Below are positions 55,881 through 64,000 of a stretch of 64,000 nucleotides of DNA, in pieces. Below the pieces are notes generated by a model, which saw only the letters and a program-made list of their open reading frames with translations, searched no databases and was not told the DNA's origin. The stretch is from NCBI RefSeq assembly GCF_001186365.1, contig NZ_LDTZ01000017.1:1-64000 (forward strand), in the 5' to 3' direction. Numbering within the stretch: the first letter of the stretch is position 1; the number at the start of each line of letters is the position of its first letter. The position numbers and the translations under genes were made by a program. The DNA comes from Gordonia jacobaea (GTDB lineage: Bacteria > Actinomycetota > Actinomycetes > Mycobacteriales > Mycobacteriaceae).

Positions 55881-56372
55881 TCATGTCTCGCTGCGACCAG
55901 CCATCAACTTAGCGAGTTCGTCCGCCGCGTCAGCCGCGCGAACAGCGGCGGCAGACGCCCCTTCGGCTGCTTGGGCCGCCGCATCAGCTTTGCCGGCTGC
56001 GTTTTTCACCGCGTTTGTCGCTGCTTGACTGTCCGAGTTCGCTTGCATGGCCGTAGCAGTCGCAGCGCCCACGGCCTTTGATGCCTCTGCCGTCGCCGAT
56101 AGGCCGAAATAGGCTGCAACAGCCGCGCCCGCAACCCCCGCTGCAGAACCCACGACAGCGACACCCGAGGTGTCGTTGAACAGAATTCCTGCCGCAACCA
56201 CAATTCCGACGATTCCTGCCATTGCGAACCCGACGGCCCACAGCCCGAACCTGAATCGCGAATCGGTGAATGGATTGAAACCCTCATACTTGTCAGACTT
56301 CGACGCAGCGGATTGCTGCTCTCCTGAAGGAATTTTGCCGCCTGTTTCTGACTCGTTGCCGCCACCCGACAT
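55881..56372 (-). CDS. Small membrane protein with Ala-rich C-terminal coiled coil
   Basis: A 163-residue protein that I do not recognise. After a polar N-terminus (NPFTDSRFRFG) there are two hydrophobic segments, LWAVGFAMAGIVGIVVAAGILF and GVAVVGSAAGVAGAAVAAYFGLSA. A ~70-residue Ala-rich helical tail (KAVGAATATAMQANSDSQAATNAVKNAAGKADAAAQAAEGASAAAVRAADAADELAKL) follows. The heptad-like Ala repeats suggest oligomerisation. A hydrophilic Ser/Gln-rich leader precedes the membrane part. Confidence 0.7.
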   Translation of the reverse strand: MSGGGNESETGGKIPSGEQQSAASKSDKYEGFNPFTDSRFRFGLWAVGFAMAGIVGIVVAAGILFNDTSGVAVVGSAAGVAGAAVAAYFGLSATAEASKAVGAATATAMQANSDSQAATNAVKNAAGKADAAAQAAEGASAAAVRAADAADELAKLMAGRSET

Positions 56373-56631
56373 GATCCACCCTCCTTTGTTCGTCTTTCGC
56401 TAGCGGCTATTCTGCGCCGCCGACATCTATTGCGGGGAAGAAAGCGCGGAGCGGCAAACGAACAGAGGACACGGATCTAGTGCGGGCTTTCGAAGTACAC
56501 CTTGTCAGGCCTCAACCCGAATGGAGTGCGGACGCCGCTCGGCGTCGAACCTTCGGGTCTTGGGCGAGTTCTGAGCGGACCCGTTGGCTGCTGAGGCTCT
56601 CCACGAAGCAAGCAGAAGGGTATTCGCTGCG

Positions 56632-57342
56632 TCACTCGTCCTTACTCGGCAGCTTCCATCCGAACGTCGCTGATGGCGGCGCACTCTTCATAAACAACCT
56701 CGCTGGCCGTCCACCGCCGACACGCGTTTCCGGAACGCCCAGGCCGTCGACCTTGGGTTCCAACAACGGCTGCACGCGGCGATTGAACGAGTCACGCATG
56801 AGGCGTCGACCAAGGATCGCCTCGTGCAGTTCGCGCAGGTCCGACAACGTGTACGGCTCGGGAAGCAGGCTGTCGGGGTCGGGGCGGTCCTCATATCGCT
56901 CGCGCAGATTGTCAGTGGCAGATGCAATGATCTCGTCATGGTCGTAGAGCAACCGCTCCCCCGACGCGAGATGCCCATCGGCGTCGAGCGGAGCAAGCTC
57001 TCCGACGACGTCCGTCAGCGCTGAAGCAGCAAGCGCGACGGCATGTGCGATCGAGATCGTCCACCCGCGGGGATCTCGGTCAGGATCACTGAAGACCGCG
57101 AGCAGGTGCGGTCGGACGTGATCGGGTGAAAGCCCCAGCTTGAGTTCAAGGACCTCACGCACAGTCTGGTCGACGGTGCGTCGCTCTCGGATAAAACGGC
57201 CAGGTAGCGATAACTGCCCGGAGTCTGAATCTCGTTGCACCACAACGTGTAACTGTCCGTCGACGACGGTCAGGACCGCGATGTCGACGGCGACGTTCGG
57301 GCGCGGGTGGTCCGCGAGGCGCGAGTCGGAGCCGGTAGCCAC
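56632..57342 (-). CDS. NUDIX-like regulator (NrtR family), catalytically degenerate
   Basis: A 236-residue protein with an N-terminal NUDIX fold and a C-terminal winged-helix half (LHEAILGRRLMRDSFNRRVQPLLEP), the architecture of NrtR-type repressors. The NUDIX box GRFIRERRTVDQTVREVLELKLGL lacks the second catalytic Glu of REXXEE, as expected for a ligand-sensing rather than hydrolysing domain. It diverges from the vWA gene, with repeated TTYCGCGCAAA elements in the 96-base gap. Confidence 0.8.
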   Translation of the reverse strand: MATGSDSRLADHPRPNVAVDIAVLTVVDGQLHVVVQRDSDSGQLSLPGRFIRERRTVDQTVREVLELKLGLSPDHVRPHLLAVFSDPDRDPRGWTISIAHAVALAASALTDVVGELAPLDADGHLASGERLLYDHDEIIASATDNLRERYEDRPDPDSLLPEPYTLSDLRELHEAILGRRLMRDSFNRRVQPLLEPKVDGLGVPETRVGGGRPARLFMKSAPPSATFGWKLPSKDE

Positions 57343-57360
57343 CCCTTGACACTATTCGAA

Positions 57361-57397
57361 GTTTCGCGCAAACTACTAATCGCACTTCCGCGCAAAG
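57361..57397. promoter_or_regulatory. Repeated operator-like elements in the NUDIX-regulator/vWA gap
   Basis: GTTTCGCGCAAAC (57361-57373) and CTTCCGCGCAAAG (57385-57397) are 24 bases apart. TTGACA lies just upstream at 57346-57351. The pair could be the operator of the NUDIX-like regulator and the promoter of the vWA gene. Confidence 0.55.
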
Positions 57398-57438
57398 TCG
57401 CCTTGGTTGTTCATCCGGGCGGGAATCAGGAGCAGATC

Positions 57439-58701
57439 ATGAAGTTCTCCACCGCCCTCGATGTCGACGTCGTCGCGCATGAGTCCGCCGACGAGGTTTC
57501 CGTTCTCATCGAACTCGAGGCTCCTGACGCGCCAGTCGTCGACCGCCCGCGGTCCGCGCTGCAGATCGTTCTGGATCGCAGTGGATCGATGAACGGCGCC
57601 CCCCTCGATGGCGCGAAGAAGGCGCTGGCGGACGTGATCGCACGGCTCGACCCGCAGGATGTCTTCGGCGTCGTCACGTTCGACGACCAAGCTGAAGTCG
57701 CCGTGCCCGCCGGCCCACTGTCCGACAAACAGCAGGCCACTCAACTCGTCGACGCGATCTTCGCTGGCGGGATGACCGATCTGTCCTCGGGATACCTGCG
57801 CGGCCTACAGGAACTGCGCCGCGCCGCCAAAGCATCCAAGATTCGCGGCGGCACGGTGCTTGTCGTCAGCGACGGGCACGTCAACAGTGGGATCTGCGAG
57901 GTCGACGAGTTCGCCTCGCTGACGTCGAAGGCTGCATCCGACGGGATCGTTACCTCGACGCTCGGCTACGGCGCCGGATACGACGAGACGCTGCTGTCGG
58001 CAATCGCGCGCTCCGGCAACGGGAATCACGTGTTCGCCGAGAATCCCGACGCCGCCGGATCTGCGATCTCCGGCGAGGTGGAGGGTCTGCTGTCCAAGGC
58101 GGTGCAGGCCGTGACACTGACGGTGCGGTTCGTTCCGGAAGTGCAGCTGAGTCTGTACAACGACCTTCCCGCACACCAAGTCGCCGACGGCGAAGTGTCG
58201 ATCGAACTTGGCGACCTGTACGGGTCTGAGAAACGAAAGCTGTTGCTCAAGTTGGCCGTTGACGGAGTGTCGGGGTTGGGGGTCGCGCAGATCGCCGAAC
58301 TCGAGCTGCGGTACGTCGAGTCGGCAACGCTGACCGAGCACACGGTGACGCTCCCGGTGACGGTGAACGTGGTGCCCGGCGACGAGACTGCTGGCCGCGT
58401 ACCGAACCCGACCGTACAGTCGGAGAAGCTGTATCAGGAGGGCCAGGCAGCGAAGCTCCGGGCGTCCGAGGCATACGAGCGCGGCGACCTGGATGCTGGA
58501 AGTGCGTTCCTCGATGCCTCGAGGCAGAGCTTGATCTCATCTGCGCTGCTCGCTTCTGCACCTGAGCGCTCGGCGATCGACGACGAACTGCAGATGATCG
58601 AGGAGTTGGGATCTGTCGCGGCCACAGGCAGCGCCGGGTACGTCTCGAAGCGGACACGGGACTCGTACCACCTGAGCAACCGGAAGCGTGGTCGACGGTA
58701 A
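57439..58701 (+). CDS. von Willebrand factor A domain protein
   Basis: A 420-residue protein with an N-terminal vWA domain. The MIDAS metal site is DRSGS in VLDRSGSMNG, with the Thr of GGMTDLSSGY and the Asp of VVSDGHVNSG. The middle forms a beta-rich region and the C-terminus is helical (SEKLYQEGQAAKLRASEAYERGDLDAG). ATG 57439 has AGGAG upstream. It resembles intracellular YfbK-like vWA proteins involved in protein assembly or stress. Control by the divergent NUDIX regulator is inferred. Confidence 0.85.
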   Translation: MKFSTALDVDVVAHESADEVSVLIELEAPDAPVVDRPRSALQIVLDRSGSMNGAPLDGAKKALADVIARLDPQDVFGVVTFDDQAEVAVPAGPLSDKQQATQLVDAIFAGGMTDLSSGYLRGLQELRRAAKASKIRGGTVLVVSDGHVNSGICEVDEFASLTSKAASDGIVTSTLGYGAGYDETLLSAIARSGNGNHVFAENPDAAGSAISGEVEGLLSKAVQAVTLTVRFVPEVQLSLYNDLPAHQVADGEVSIELGDLYGSEKRKLLLKLAVDGVSGLGVAQIAELELRYVESATLTEHTVTLPVTVNVVPGDETAGRVPNPTVQSEKLYQEGQAAKLRASEAYERGDLDAGSAFLDASRQSLISSALLASAPERSAIDDELQMIEELGSVAATGSAGYVSKRTRDSYHLSNRKRGRR

Positions 58702-58771
58702 GTGAGAAATTTGAAGCGACATACCTCAAACCCAATACGTCGCTCCGCCAATACGAATCGGATACTACTTT

Positions 58772-60289
58772 CTAGCACAACCCCAGCGACTCGCGAAATC
58801 CCCGATGGACCCGGAAAGTCGTTGCGCTCCGCTTGAATTTGGCATCCGGTTCAGAATGTCGCCACACCGCAGACAGTTGCCCGTTGATATTTTCTAGGAA
58901 CCCTAGAACAGAATGCTCGAAGAGATTCTCAAGCACATCGATCGGGCCGCTGTCACCTGAGCTCCAGTAGCCCAGATATACCTCTTCGAATCGGTCGAAG
59001 CCGAACTGTTCACTACCAACATCCTCTAGGACTCTCCAAATTTGATTGGGAATGGAACGATCGCCGGCAATTTCGTCCTTAGTCTCCTCCAGTAAGTACC
59101 GAGAGTAACTTTCCCTCGCGGAATCGAGGCAATCATTATCGAAGTAAGTCCCGTGCATGTGATCTTGAGTCCGCAGGTGAGCCAGCATGTCGTTGAGGAA
59201 CTTTATTACGTCTCGAGGACGCATGAGAGTGCTTTCACATATCTCATTGAATACCGAAGAGGGGCTGGATTCATCGTCTTGCAATTCCCCGGAGTCAAAG
59301 ATATCTTCCCATAGAACATCTTGGGCGTCCGCGTTCAGTACGCTAGTGAAACGACGCTCTACCAGTTCTTTTAGATTGTTCCCATCGTTCGGCGGCAGCG
59401 AGTTCCAACGTAGACGTATGGAAGAATTTTCTGTGATTTGGTTCTTTCGATCGAAGGTGAGAGAATCGTATATATCATCTCGTAGGAATATTACCGGACT
59501 GAACTTCAGTCCAGCTTGTTTGGATGCTGCGAAAAGCTCTCGCGACGCTCGTATTAAGCCCGCCAGCATGGCCATGTACCTAGGGTCTGCAACAGAGAAG
59601 CCCTCGTCAAGTTGGTCAAAGCACAGGAGGTACTGAATATCGGGATCCATACTTGACAGGACTTGCCCTTCGATCAACCTGTTTACTTCCTGTATATGAG
59701 GAGGAATATAGACTTCCTCACGTTCTCCCGCTAGGTGCAACATATTTGGCCCAGCGTTAACGCCTTTTGCTTTCCATGCTTTACGGCCACTATTGAACAG
59801 CTTGGAGAATTTTGGCTTTTTTGAGCCATATGCATCAGCTATGAACTCTTTCAGGCTTTTGATGGATCCACTCGAAAGCGCATCCCATCGCCGGCAGCTT
59901 TCATTCTCGACGACTAGTTCCGCTGCCCGCAGCAGCAGAAAGTACTTCCATGCGGAAGTATACCGCATGTTCTCCGGGATCTTCAGGCCATCCTGGAGAT
60001 TGTCGTGACGCCAAGGATAGTCTTGCAGAGTAAAACTCTTTGCTAAGATCTCGGGGTCACGCCCTGAGGTCAACTGCTTGCACATCGCAGTCTTCCCTGT
60101 GCCTTTTCTTCCAAGCACAAGGAAACCCCGCATATCTAAAACTTCCAAGTATGCTGGGTGAGTTTCAAAGCAGTCCTCCAGCAGTTCATCGAATTCAGCC
60201 TCGAGACCACCAACATTATCGACAGCCTCGAGTCCAGCCCCTTCGGAGTCGAAAGAATCTGCTCCCCCCACGGAGCCATCGTCGTTCAC
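58772..60289 (-). CDS. P-loop ATPase of a probable defence module (Sll1717-like)
   Basis: A 505-residue P-loop protein. After an acidic N-terminus, Walker A is GRKGTGKT (60-67) in the MRGFLVLGRKGTGKTAMCKQL context and the Walker B-like strand is YLLCFDQLDEGF (~220-231). The DIYDSLTFDRKNQITENSSIRLRW and RPRDVIKFLNDML stretches match the STAND/Sll1717-type ATPases seen in phage-defence contexts. The base composition is clearly less GC-rich than the rest of the window, suggesting recent acquisition. Its ATG overlaps the end of the upstream helicase gene by four bases (ATGA), so the two proteins are made together. Confidence 0.75.
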   Translation of the reverse strand: MNDDGSVGGADSFDSEGAGLEAVDNVGGLEAEFDELLEDCFETHPAYLEVLDMRGFLVLGRKGTGKTAMCKQLTSGRDPEILAKSFTLQDYPWRHDNLQDGLKIPENMRYTSAWKYFLLLRAAELVVENESCRRWDALSSGSIKSLKEFIADAYGSKKPKFSKLFNSGRKAWKAKGVNAGPNMLHLAGEREEVYIPPHIQEVNRLIEGQVLSSMDPDIQYLLCFDQLDEGFSVADPRYMAMLAGLIRASRELFAASKQAGLKFSPVIFLRDDIYDSLTFDRKNQITENSSIRLRWNSLPPNDGNNLKELVERRFTSVLNADAQDVLWEDIFDSGELQDDESSPSSVFNEICESTLMRPRDVIKFLNDMLAHLRTQDHMHGTYFDNDCLDSARESYSRYLLEETKDEIAGDRSIPNQIWRVLEDVGSEQFGFDRFEEVYLGYWSSGDSGPIDVLENLFEHSVLGFLENINGQLSAVWRHSEPDAKFKRSATTFRVHRGFRESLGLC

Positions 60290-62142
60290 TTGCTACCCAT
60301 CAAAGCTCGCAACAGTTCTTGCGTTTCCGGGTCCGTCGAGTAGATCCGCATCCCCCGCATGCCGCGCGTCAGCAGCACCTTGTAGGTGTTCCGAATCGCA
60401 CGATCGAACGAGGCATGGTCGGCCTTCTTGACCTGGTTGTCGAAGTTGTACTCCGGCCGCGCGACCCAGCGGTCGTTGCGCCACACCAGGTCGGGACCGA
60501 AAATGACAGCGCCGTAGTCGTACTCAAATCCTTGAGCGGTGTAAACGCATCCGATCTGACGGAAGCCAGCCGGGTCAGTCGCCCACAGTTCACGGCCGGG
60601 CGCATCACCGTGACGCGTCGACTTTGGGTTGTTCCATGGTCGTTTCCAGTCGCCGATGACGATGTCGGTCGCCAAGGGCTGGCCGGTCTCGGGGTTGCTC
60701 CATCGCCAGCAATAGCCTGCAACGATGCGCGCGGAGTAGCCTTCACCGAGCATCTGCTGGAGCTTGTCCTCGACCACAGACGGCGCCTCGTCGACGCTCA
60801 CTTCGAAGGTTTCGTCACCCTCCCACTCGATCGGTCCGCCGGGTTCGAGCTCGAGAAGCCTTCGGACCCAGTGGTCGTAGGCGCTGCTGCCCCCGCATCG
60901 GAACTGGCCGTCAAGTTCGATCAGTTCGAACTCAGAGCCCAGCTTCCGAGCGGCCTGCTTGATCTCCTCGACGCTGCCGCGCTCGCTCGGCTTGACCACC
61001 TGGTGCTCGTCCAGCAGAAACACCGGGGTTCGAGCCGCGTCGATCAACTCCTCAACCTGGGGCCTCCCGGTCCGATTGATCGCTCGCGTAAACCGATTGG
61101 TCGACGTTTCGCGAATGCGATGCGCCTCGTCGCAGATCAAGACTTCTAAGTCGTTCGGTTCGGAGTTGATAAAATTGTTGTAGTACGTGAATAGTTTCTG
61201 CACCCTCGGCGATCGTGCACCCGCGACCTTGCGCAGAGTCTTCGTAAATGCCGACGATCCGGTGGCGTGCACTGCAGTACGGCCCTGTCGGTACAGCTCC
61301 CCTAGGAGGCTGAGCGCGATCACTGATTTTCCAGATCCGGGACCACCAACGATCGCGACCACGCGCTTTGTGTTCGAGCGTGCTGCATCCTGCACTGCTC
61401 GGAGAACCTGCGAATAGGCAACCTGCTGTTCGTCGAGAAGGACGAACTGCTCTCGGTGCTGGACTTCTTCAGCCGCGAGTGACATCAGCTGCTTACTCGG
61501 TCGGACCGCTGAGTTCAAGAGTTGGTCGGCAGCTTCAGCACCAGATGCCTCGGCCAGGCGAGAGCGAAGAAAGTCAACGAATTCCCCTCTGCGCTGGGAG
61601 GTAAACATCCGGCCAGTCGTCGATTGGGGTCGATTCCACAGCGTCCGGATATCGTCATCGGTCGCGTTGTGCAGATAAGCGACGCCGGCCAACTGTTGCG
61701 TACTGCCATTCAAAGTCGCCATGAAGTCAGCGATGTGCGTGCAGTACTTCTCGACCTGGTCCACCGGGTGCAGGCGCTCCCCCACGCCATCCAGGTTGAC
61801 GACGTCGTCTGTTCCAGCGACCATCGACGCTTTCGTCCACTGCTTGAGTTCGACGACGACGTAAGACGATTCGCCAGTCTTCGGGTGACGCCCGCAGACG
61901 ATGACGTCGGCACGCTTGCTAGTCAACGGGAGGCGATACTCGATGAGCACCTCCGCCGCGTCGAGACCAGCGTCTTCGAGATCGGCTACGAGCACACCAA
62001 GACTGCGCTCCCACGAGCGCACCTCGGCCTTCGACGGGTGATACCCGAATTCGTAGACGAACTGTTCAGTCAAGGCGGGTACGAGCTTGTCTGCGGCGAT
62101 CTGGCTGCGTACACCAGACACCGAACCCCGATACAGCGACAC
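60286..62142 (-). CDS. PD-(D/E)XK nuclease-DUF2075 helicase fusion
   Basis: A 618-residue protein. Residues ~60-105 hold a PD-(D/E)XK-like nuclease core: E68, D79 in KRADVIVCG and E98-x-K100 in VVVELKQW. A superfamily I-like DUF2075 helicase follows, with Walker A GGPGSGKS (266-273), Walker B LICDEAHR (~336-342), a Gln/Arg-rich motif region and the late YTAQGFEYD motif. Restriction-like nuclease-helicase fusions of this kind are typical of defence islands. It is the first gene of a two-gene unit with the ATPase at 58772-60289. Confidence 0.85.
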   Translation of the reverse strand: MSLYRGSVSGVRSQIAADKLVPALTEQFVYEFGYHPSKAEVRSWERSLGVLVADLEDAGLDAAEVLIEYRLPLTSKRADVIVCGRHPKTGESSYVVVELKQWTKASMVAGTDDVVNLDGVGERLHPVDQVEKYCTHIADFMATLNGSTQQLAGVAYLHNATDDDIRTLWNRPQSTTGRMFTSQRRGEFVDFLRSRLAEASGAEAADQLLNSAVRPSKQLMSLAAEEVQHREQFVLLDEQQVAYSQVLRAVQDAARSNTKRVVAIVGGPGSGKSVIALSLLGELYRQGRTAVHATGSSAFTKTLRKVAGARSPRVQKLFTYYNNFINSEPNDLEVLICDEAHRIRETSTNRFTRAINRTGRPQVEELIDAARTPVFLLDEHQVVKPSERGSVEEIKQAARKLGSEFELIELDGQFRCGGSSAYDHWVRRLLELEPGGPIEWEGDETFEVSVDEAPSVVEDKLQQMLGEGYSARIVAGYCWRWSNPETGQPLATDIVIGDWKRPWNNPKSTRHGDAPGRELWATDPAGFRQIGCVYTAQGFEYDYGAVIFGPDLVWRNDRWVARPEYNFDNQVKKADHASFDRAIRNTYKVLLTRGMRGMRIYSTDPETQELLRALMGSK

Positions 62143-62319
62143 TGCGGCTCCAGGAAGACACGAAGGACTTCCCGCCCGGGTTGGAGCCTTGTCTTAGTGA
62201 CGCGTCTGTCGGGCCGTGGCGGATGACGTATCGCAGACTATCGGTTCACTCCGACATCGTGCCGGTTCAACGCGCAACGGTTTCGAGTTCTCGTCGGACC
62301 GCTGTGATCTACTCCTGTG
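62143..62319. other. Divergent promoter region of the defence island
   Basis: A 177-base gap between the two divergent transcription units of the island. No clear ribosome site precedes ATG 62320 on the plus strand, so that gene may be leaderless or start nearby. No strong palindrome was seen. Confidence 0.5.
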
Positions 62320-64000
62320 ATGATCGATCCGCTGGTTCCAGGTATCTACGAGTCGGTGCTCACCGCGAGACTTCAACAGCAACTCGCTTCGTCAGAGCTC
62401 GACGCCGAGTTTGAGCACCTCACCGAGGACGACGAACCGCACGTGTATGCGCGGCATATCGCTTCCGTCGTCGAGCGCCATCTACGGTCCGTCGACAAGT
62501 CCGAGCGTCGAGATGCCGCGAATGCAATCATCAGCCGGCTGGCCGATAGTGATGTTGATAGCGTCGCGCGCAATGAGGTGCTTGGGTCGTTACATCTCCC
62601 GGGTAGGCCTGCACCAGTCAGACCAGCGACACCACTCTCCGACGTCGCCCTCCTGACCAACACCCGGGGCGAGCCGAATATGGCCAGTGAGATCGCACGC
62701 GAGCTGACAAGCGCAGACCAGGTGGATCTCCTTTGCGCGTTCATCCGCTTCGCGGGCATTGCGGTGATCGGACGCGAGTTGAGAGCGCTGAGTGAGCGGG
62801 GCGTTCAGTTGCGAGTCATCACAACGACTTACCGCGGCGCCACCGAACGCAGAGCCGTCGACGATCTAGTCACAAAATATGGTGCCGACGTTCGGATTCG
62901 CTATGAGACGGCATCTACCCGACTACACGCAAAAGCCTGGCTATTTCGGCGCAATTCTGGATTCGACACTGGATATGTCGGCAGCTCCAACTTGTCACGG
63001 TCTGCGCTTGTCGACGGCCTGGAGTGGAACGTGCGTTTATCGAGCGTCACCACACCGGCGCTAACCCGCAAGTTCGAGGCCACGTTTGACACCTACTGGA
63101 ACGACCGGGGCTTTAAGCGCTACGACCCCGCTGAGGACGCGGACCGACTCGACGCTGCCCTCGCCGAGGCAGGTGGGTCGGGATCTGGCCGCGAAACGAT
63201 TACCGTGTCCGGCCTTGACGTGCAACCCTATCCGCACCAGGAACGCATCCTCGAGGCGCTCGATGTGGCCCGCGTAGTCCATGGCCAGCACCGCAACCTC
63301 GTGGTCGCTGCCACAGGTACCGGTAAGACAGTCGTTGCTGCGCTGGATTACCGCCGACTCCGCGACGAAATGGGCGCAGATCTGAGTCTGCTGTTTGTAG
63401 CCCACCGCAAAGAGATCCTGGAGCAGTCTCTGCGTAAGTATCGAGAGGTGCTTGGCGACGGTAGTTTCGGTGAGCTCTTTGTCGACGGTCGTCGCCCTAC
63501 CCACTGGCGACAGGTATTCGCAAGCATCCAATCCTTGAGTGGTAGAGGCGGTGAGCCCGTCCGTCTCGAGGATTTCGATGTCGTGGTAATCGACGAGTTT
63601 CATCACGCCGCCGCGTCCACGTATACAAACCTGCTCTCTCGCATAGAACCTCGAGAACTGCTCGCCCTGACAGCAACCCCTGAACGAAGCGACTCGCTCG
63701 ACATTCTGCACTGGTTCGGTGATCGTGCCACTTATGAGCTGCGCCTGTGGGACGCGTTGGAGCAAGATTTGCTGTGCCCCTTCCACTATTTCGGTGTCGC
63801 CGACAACACCGATCTGCGCGGTGTCACTTGGTCGCGTGGCGACTACAACCAACATGAGCTCGAAAACGTCTACACCGGAAATGATGCTCGGACGCGGCTC
63901 ATCCTGAACGCAGTTCGTGACTACGTGACATCACCCACGCGCATGCGCGCACTCGGCTTCTGTGTGTCGATCTCGCACGCCGAGTACATGGCACGCGAGT
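62320..64000 (+). CDS. PLD-nuclease/SF2 DEAD-box helicase (DUF3427 type), 5' part
   Basis: An open frame of at least 560 residues running off the window. The N-terminal ~110 residues are helical. A phospholipase D-like nuclease domain follows, with HxK (H203, K205) in RLHAKAWLF and GSSN (221-224). The superfamily 2 helicase begins YPHQERILEAL, with Walker A ATGTGKT (331-337), the DEAH-like box VVVIDEFHHA (~423-430) and motif III LTATPERSD. PLD-DEAD fusions of this architecture, usually ending in DUF3427, are found in defence islands. The C-terminus and helicase motifs IV-VI are outside the window. Confidence 0.87.
   Translation, partial: MIDPLVPGIYESVLTARLQQQLASSELDAEFEHLTEDDEPHVYARHIASVVERHLRSVDKSERRDAANAIISRLADSDVDSVARNEVLGSLHLPGRPAPVRPATPLSDVALLTNTRGEPNMASEIARELTSADQVDLLCAFIRFAGIAVIGRELRALSERGVQLRVITTTYRGATERRAVDDLVTKYGADVRIRYETASTRLHAKAWLFRRNSGFDTGYVGSSNLSRSALVDGLEWNVRLSSVTTPALTRKFEATFDTYWNDRGFKRYDPAEDADRLDAALAEAGGSGSGRETITVSGLDVQPYPHQERILEALDVARVVHGQHRNLVVAATGTGKTVVAALDYRRLRDEMGADLSLLFVAHRKEILEQSLRKYREVLGDGSFGELFVDGRRPTHWRQVFASIQSLSGRGGEPVRLEDFDVVVIDEFHHAAASTYTNLLSRIEPRELLALTATPERSDSLDILHWFGDRATYELRLWDALEQDLLCPFHYFGVADNTDLRGVTWSRGDYNQHELENVYTGNDARTRLILNAVRDYVTSPTRMRALGFCVSISHAEYMARE

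Noticed and set aside
56480-56947. 155-codon plus-strand frame beginning in the gap after the membrane protein gene
   Set aside because: More than half lies antisense to the NUDIX-like regulator; no ribosome site or family match. The gap 56373-56631 otherwise shows nothing I can name.

Overview
The window is high-GC actinobacterial DNA from a mycolic-acid-containing Mycobacteriales member, most likely Gordonia or a close relative. The evidence is a mycothiol-dependent formaldehyde dehydrogenase, a DesA3-type acyl desaturase with its flavodoxin-type reductase, a secreted PE-PPE-domain hydrolase, DUF3558 lipoproteins and a mycobacterial-type LigB ligase. The genus is inferred from family content only. 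No rRNA, tRNA, CRISPR array or transposase was found.

Layout. 1-1.2 kb: end of a GMC oxidoreductase and an IclR regulator. 1.2-8.3 kb: GIY-YIG protein, ligB/sulP (overlapping), DoxX, an MHS-type transporter. 7.7-14.4 kb: a ketone-oxidation block (Baeyer-Villiger monooxygenase, serine esterase, mycothiol formaldehyde dehydrogenase with MBL partner) facing a GAF-Fis activator. 14.5-19 kb: zinc alcohol dehydrogenase, a regulator whose 3' end runs into repeats, an unrecognised three-gene operon, and two small Rho-N/SAP-like proteins. 19-30 kb: aromatic catabolism, with P450 plus VanB-type reductase, IclR, then pobA-pcaHGBC, two regulators and an acyl-CoA ligase. Read together these suggest 4-methoxybenzoate-type acid to 4-hydroxybenzoate to protocatechuate to the beta-ketoadipate enol-lactone, with released formaldehyde handled by the mycothiol system. 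pobA carries a one-base frameshift near 23430.

30-49.7 kb: envelope and housekeeping functions, including a DUF6777 protein, duplicated DUF3558 lipoproteins, an EthA-like monooxygenase with a PucR regulator, a desaturase with its reductase, secreted hydrolases, a two-component system with an ABC/FtsX exporter, and a molybdo-oxidoreductase with a flavin reductase. 50-58.7 kb: amino-acid ABC importer, gamma-glutamyltransferase, and a NUDIX-like regulator facing a vWA protein. 58.8-64 kb: a probable defence island. It holds a lower-GC P-loop ATPase translationally coupled to a PD-(D/E)XK/DUF2075 helicase, and divergently a PLD-nuclease/SF2 helicase that is open at the window edge. This is the best candidate here for an undescribed system.

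A family of short interspersed repeats (core GGTCGAGCTTGTCGAGACC and variants) fills five of the convergent gene gaps. It shows compensatory changes that preserve a stem, has entered one coding sequence in frame (acyl-CoA ligase) and has replaced the 3' end of another.
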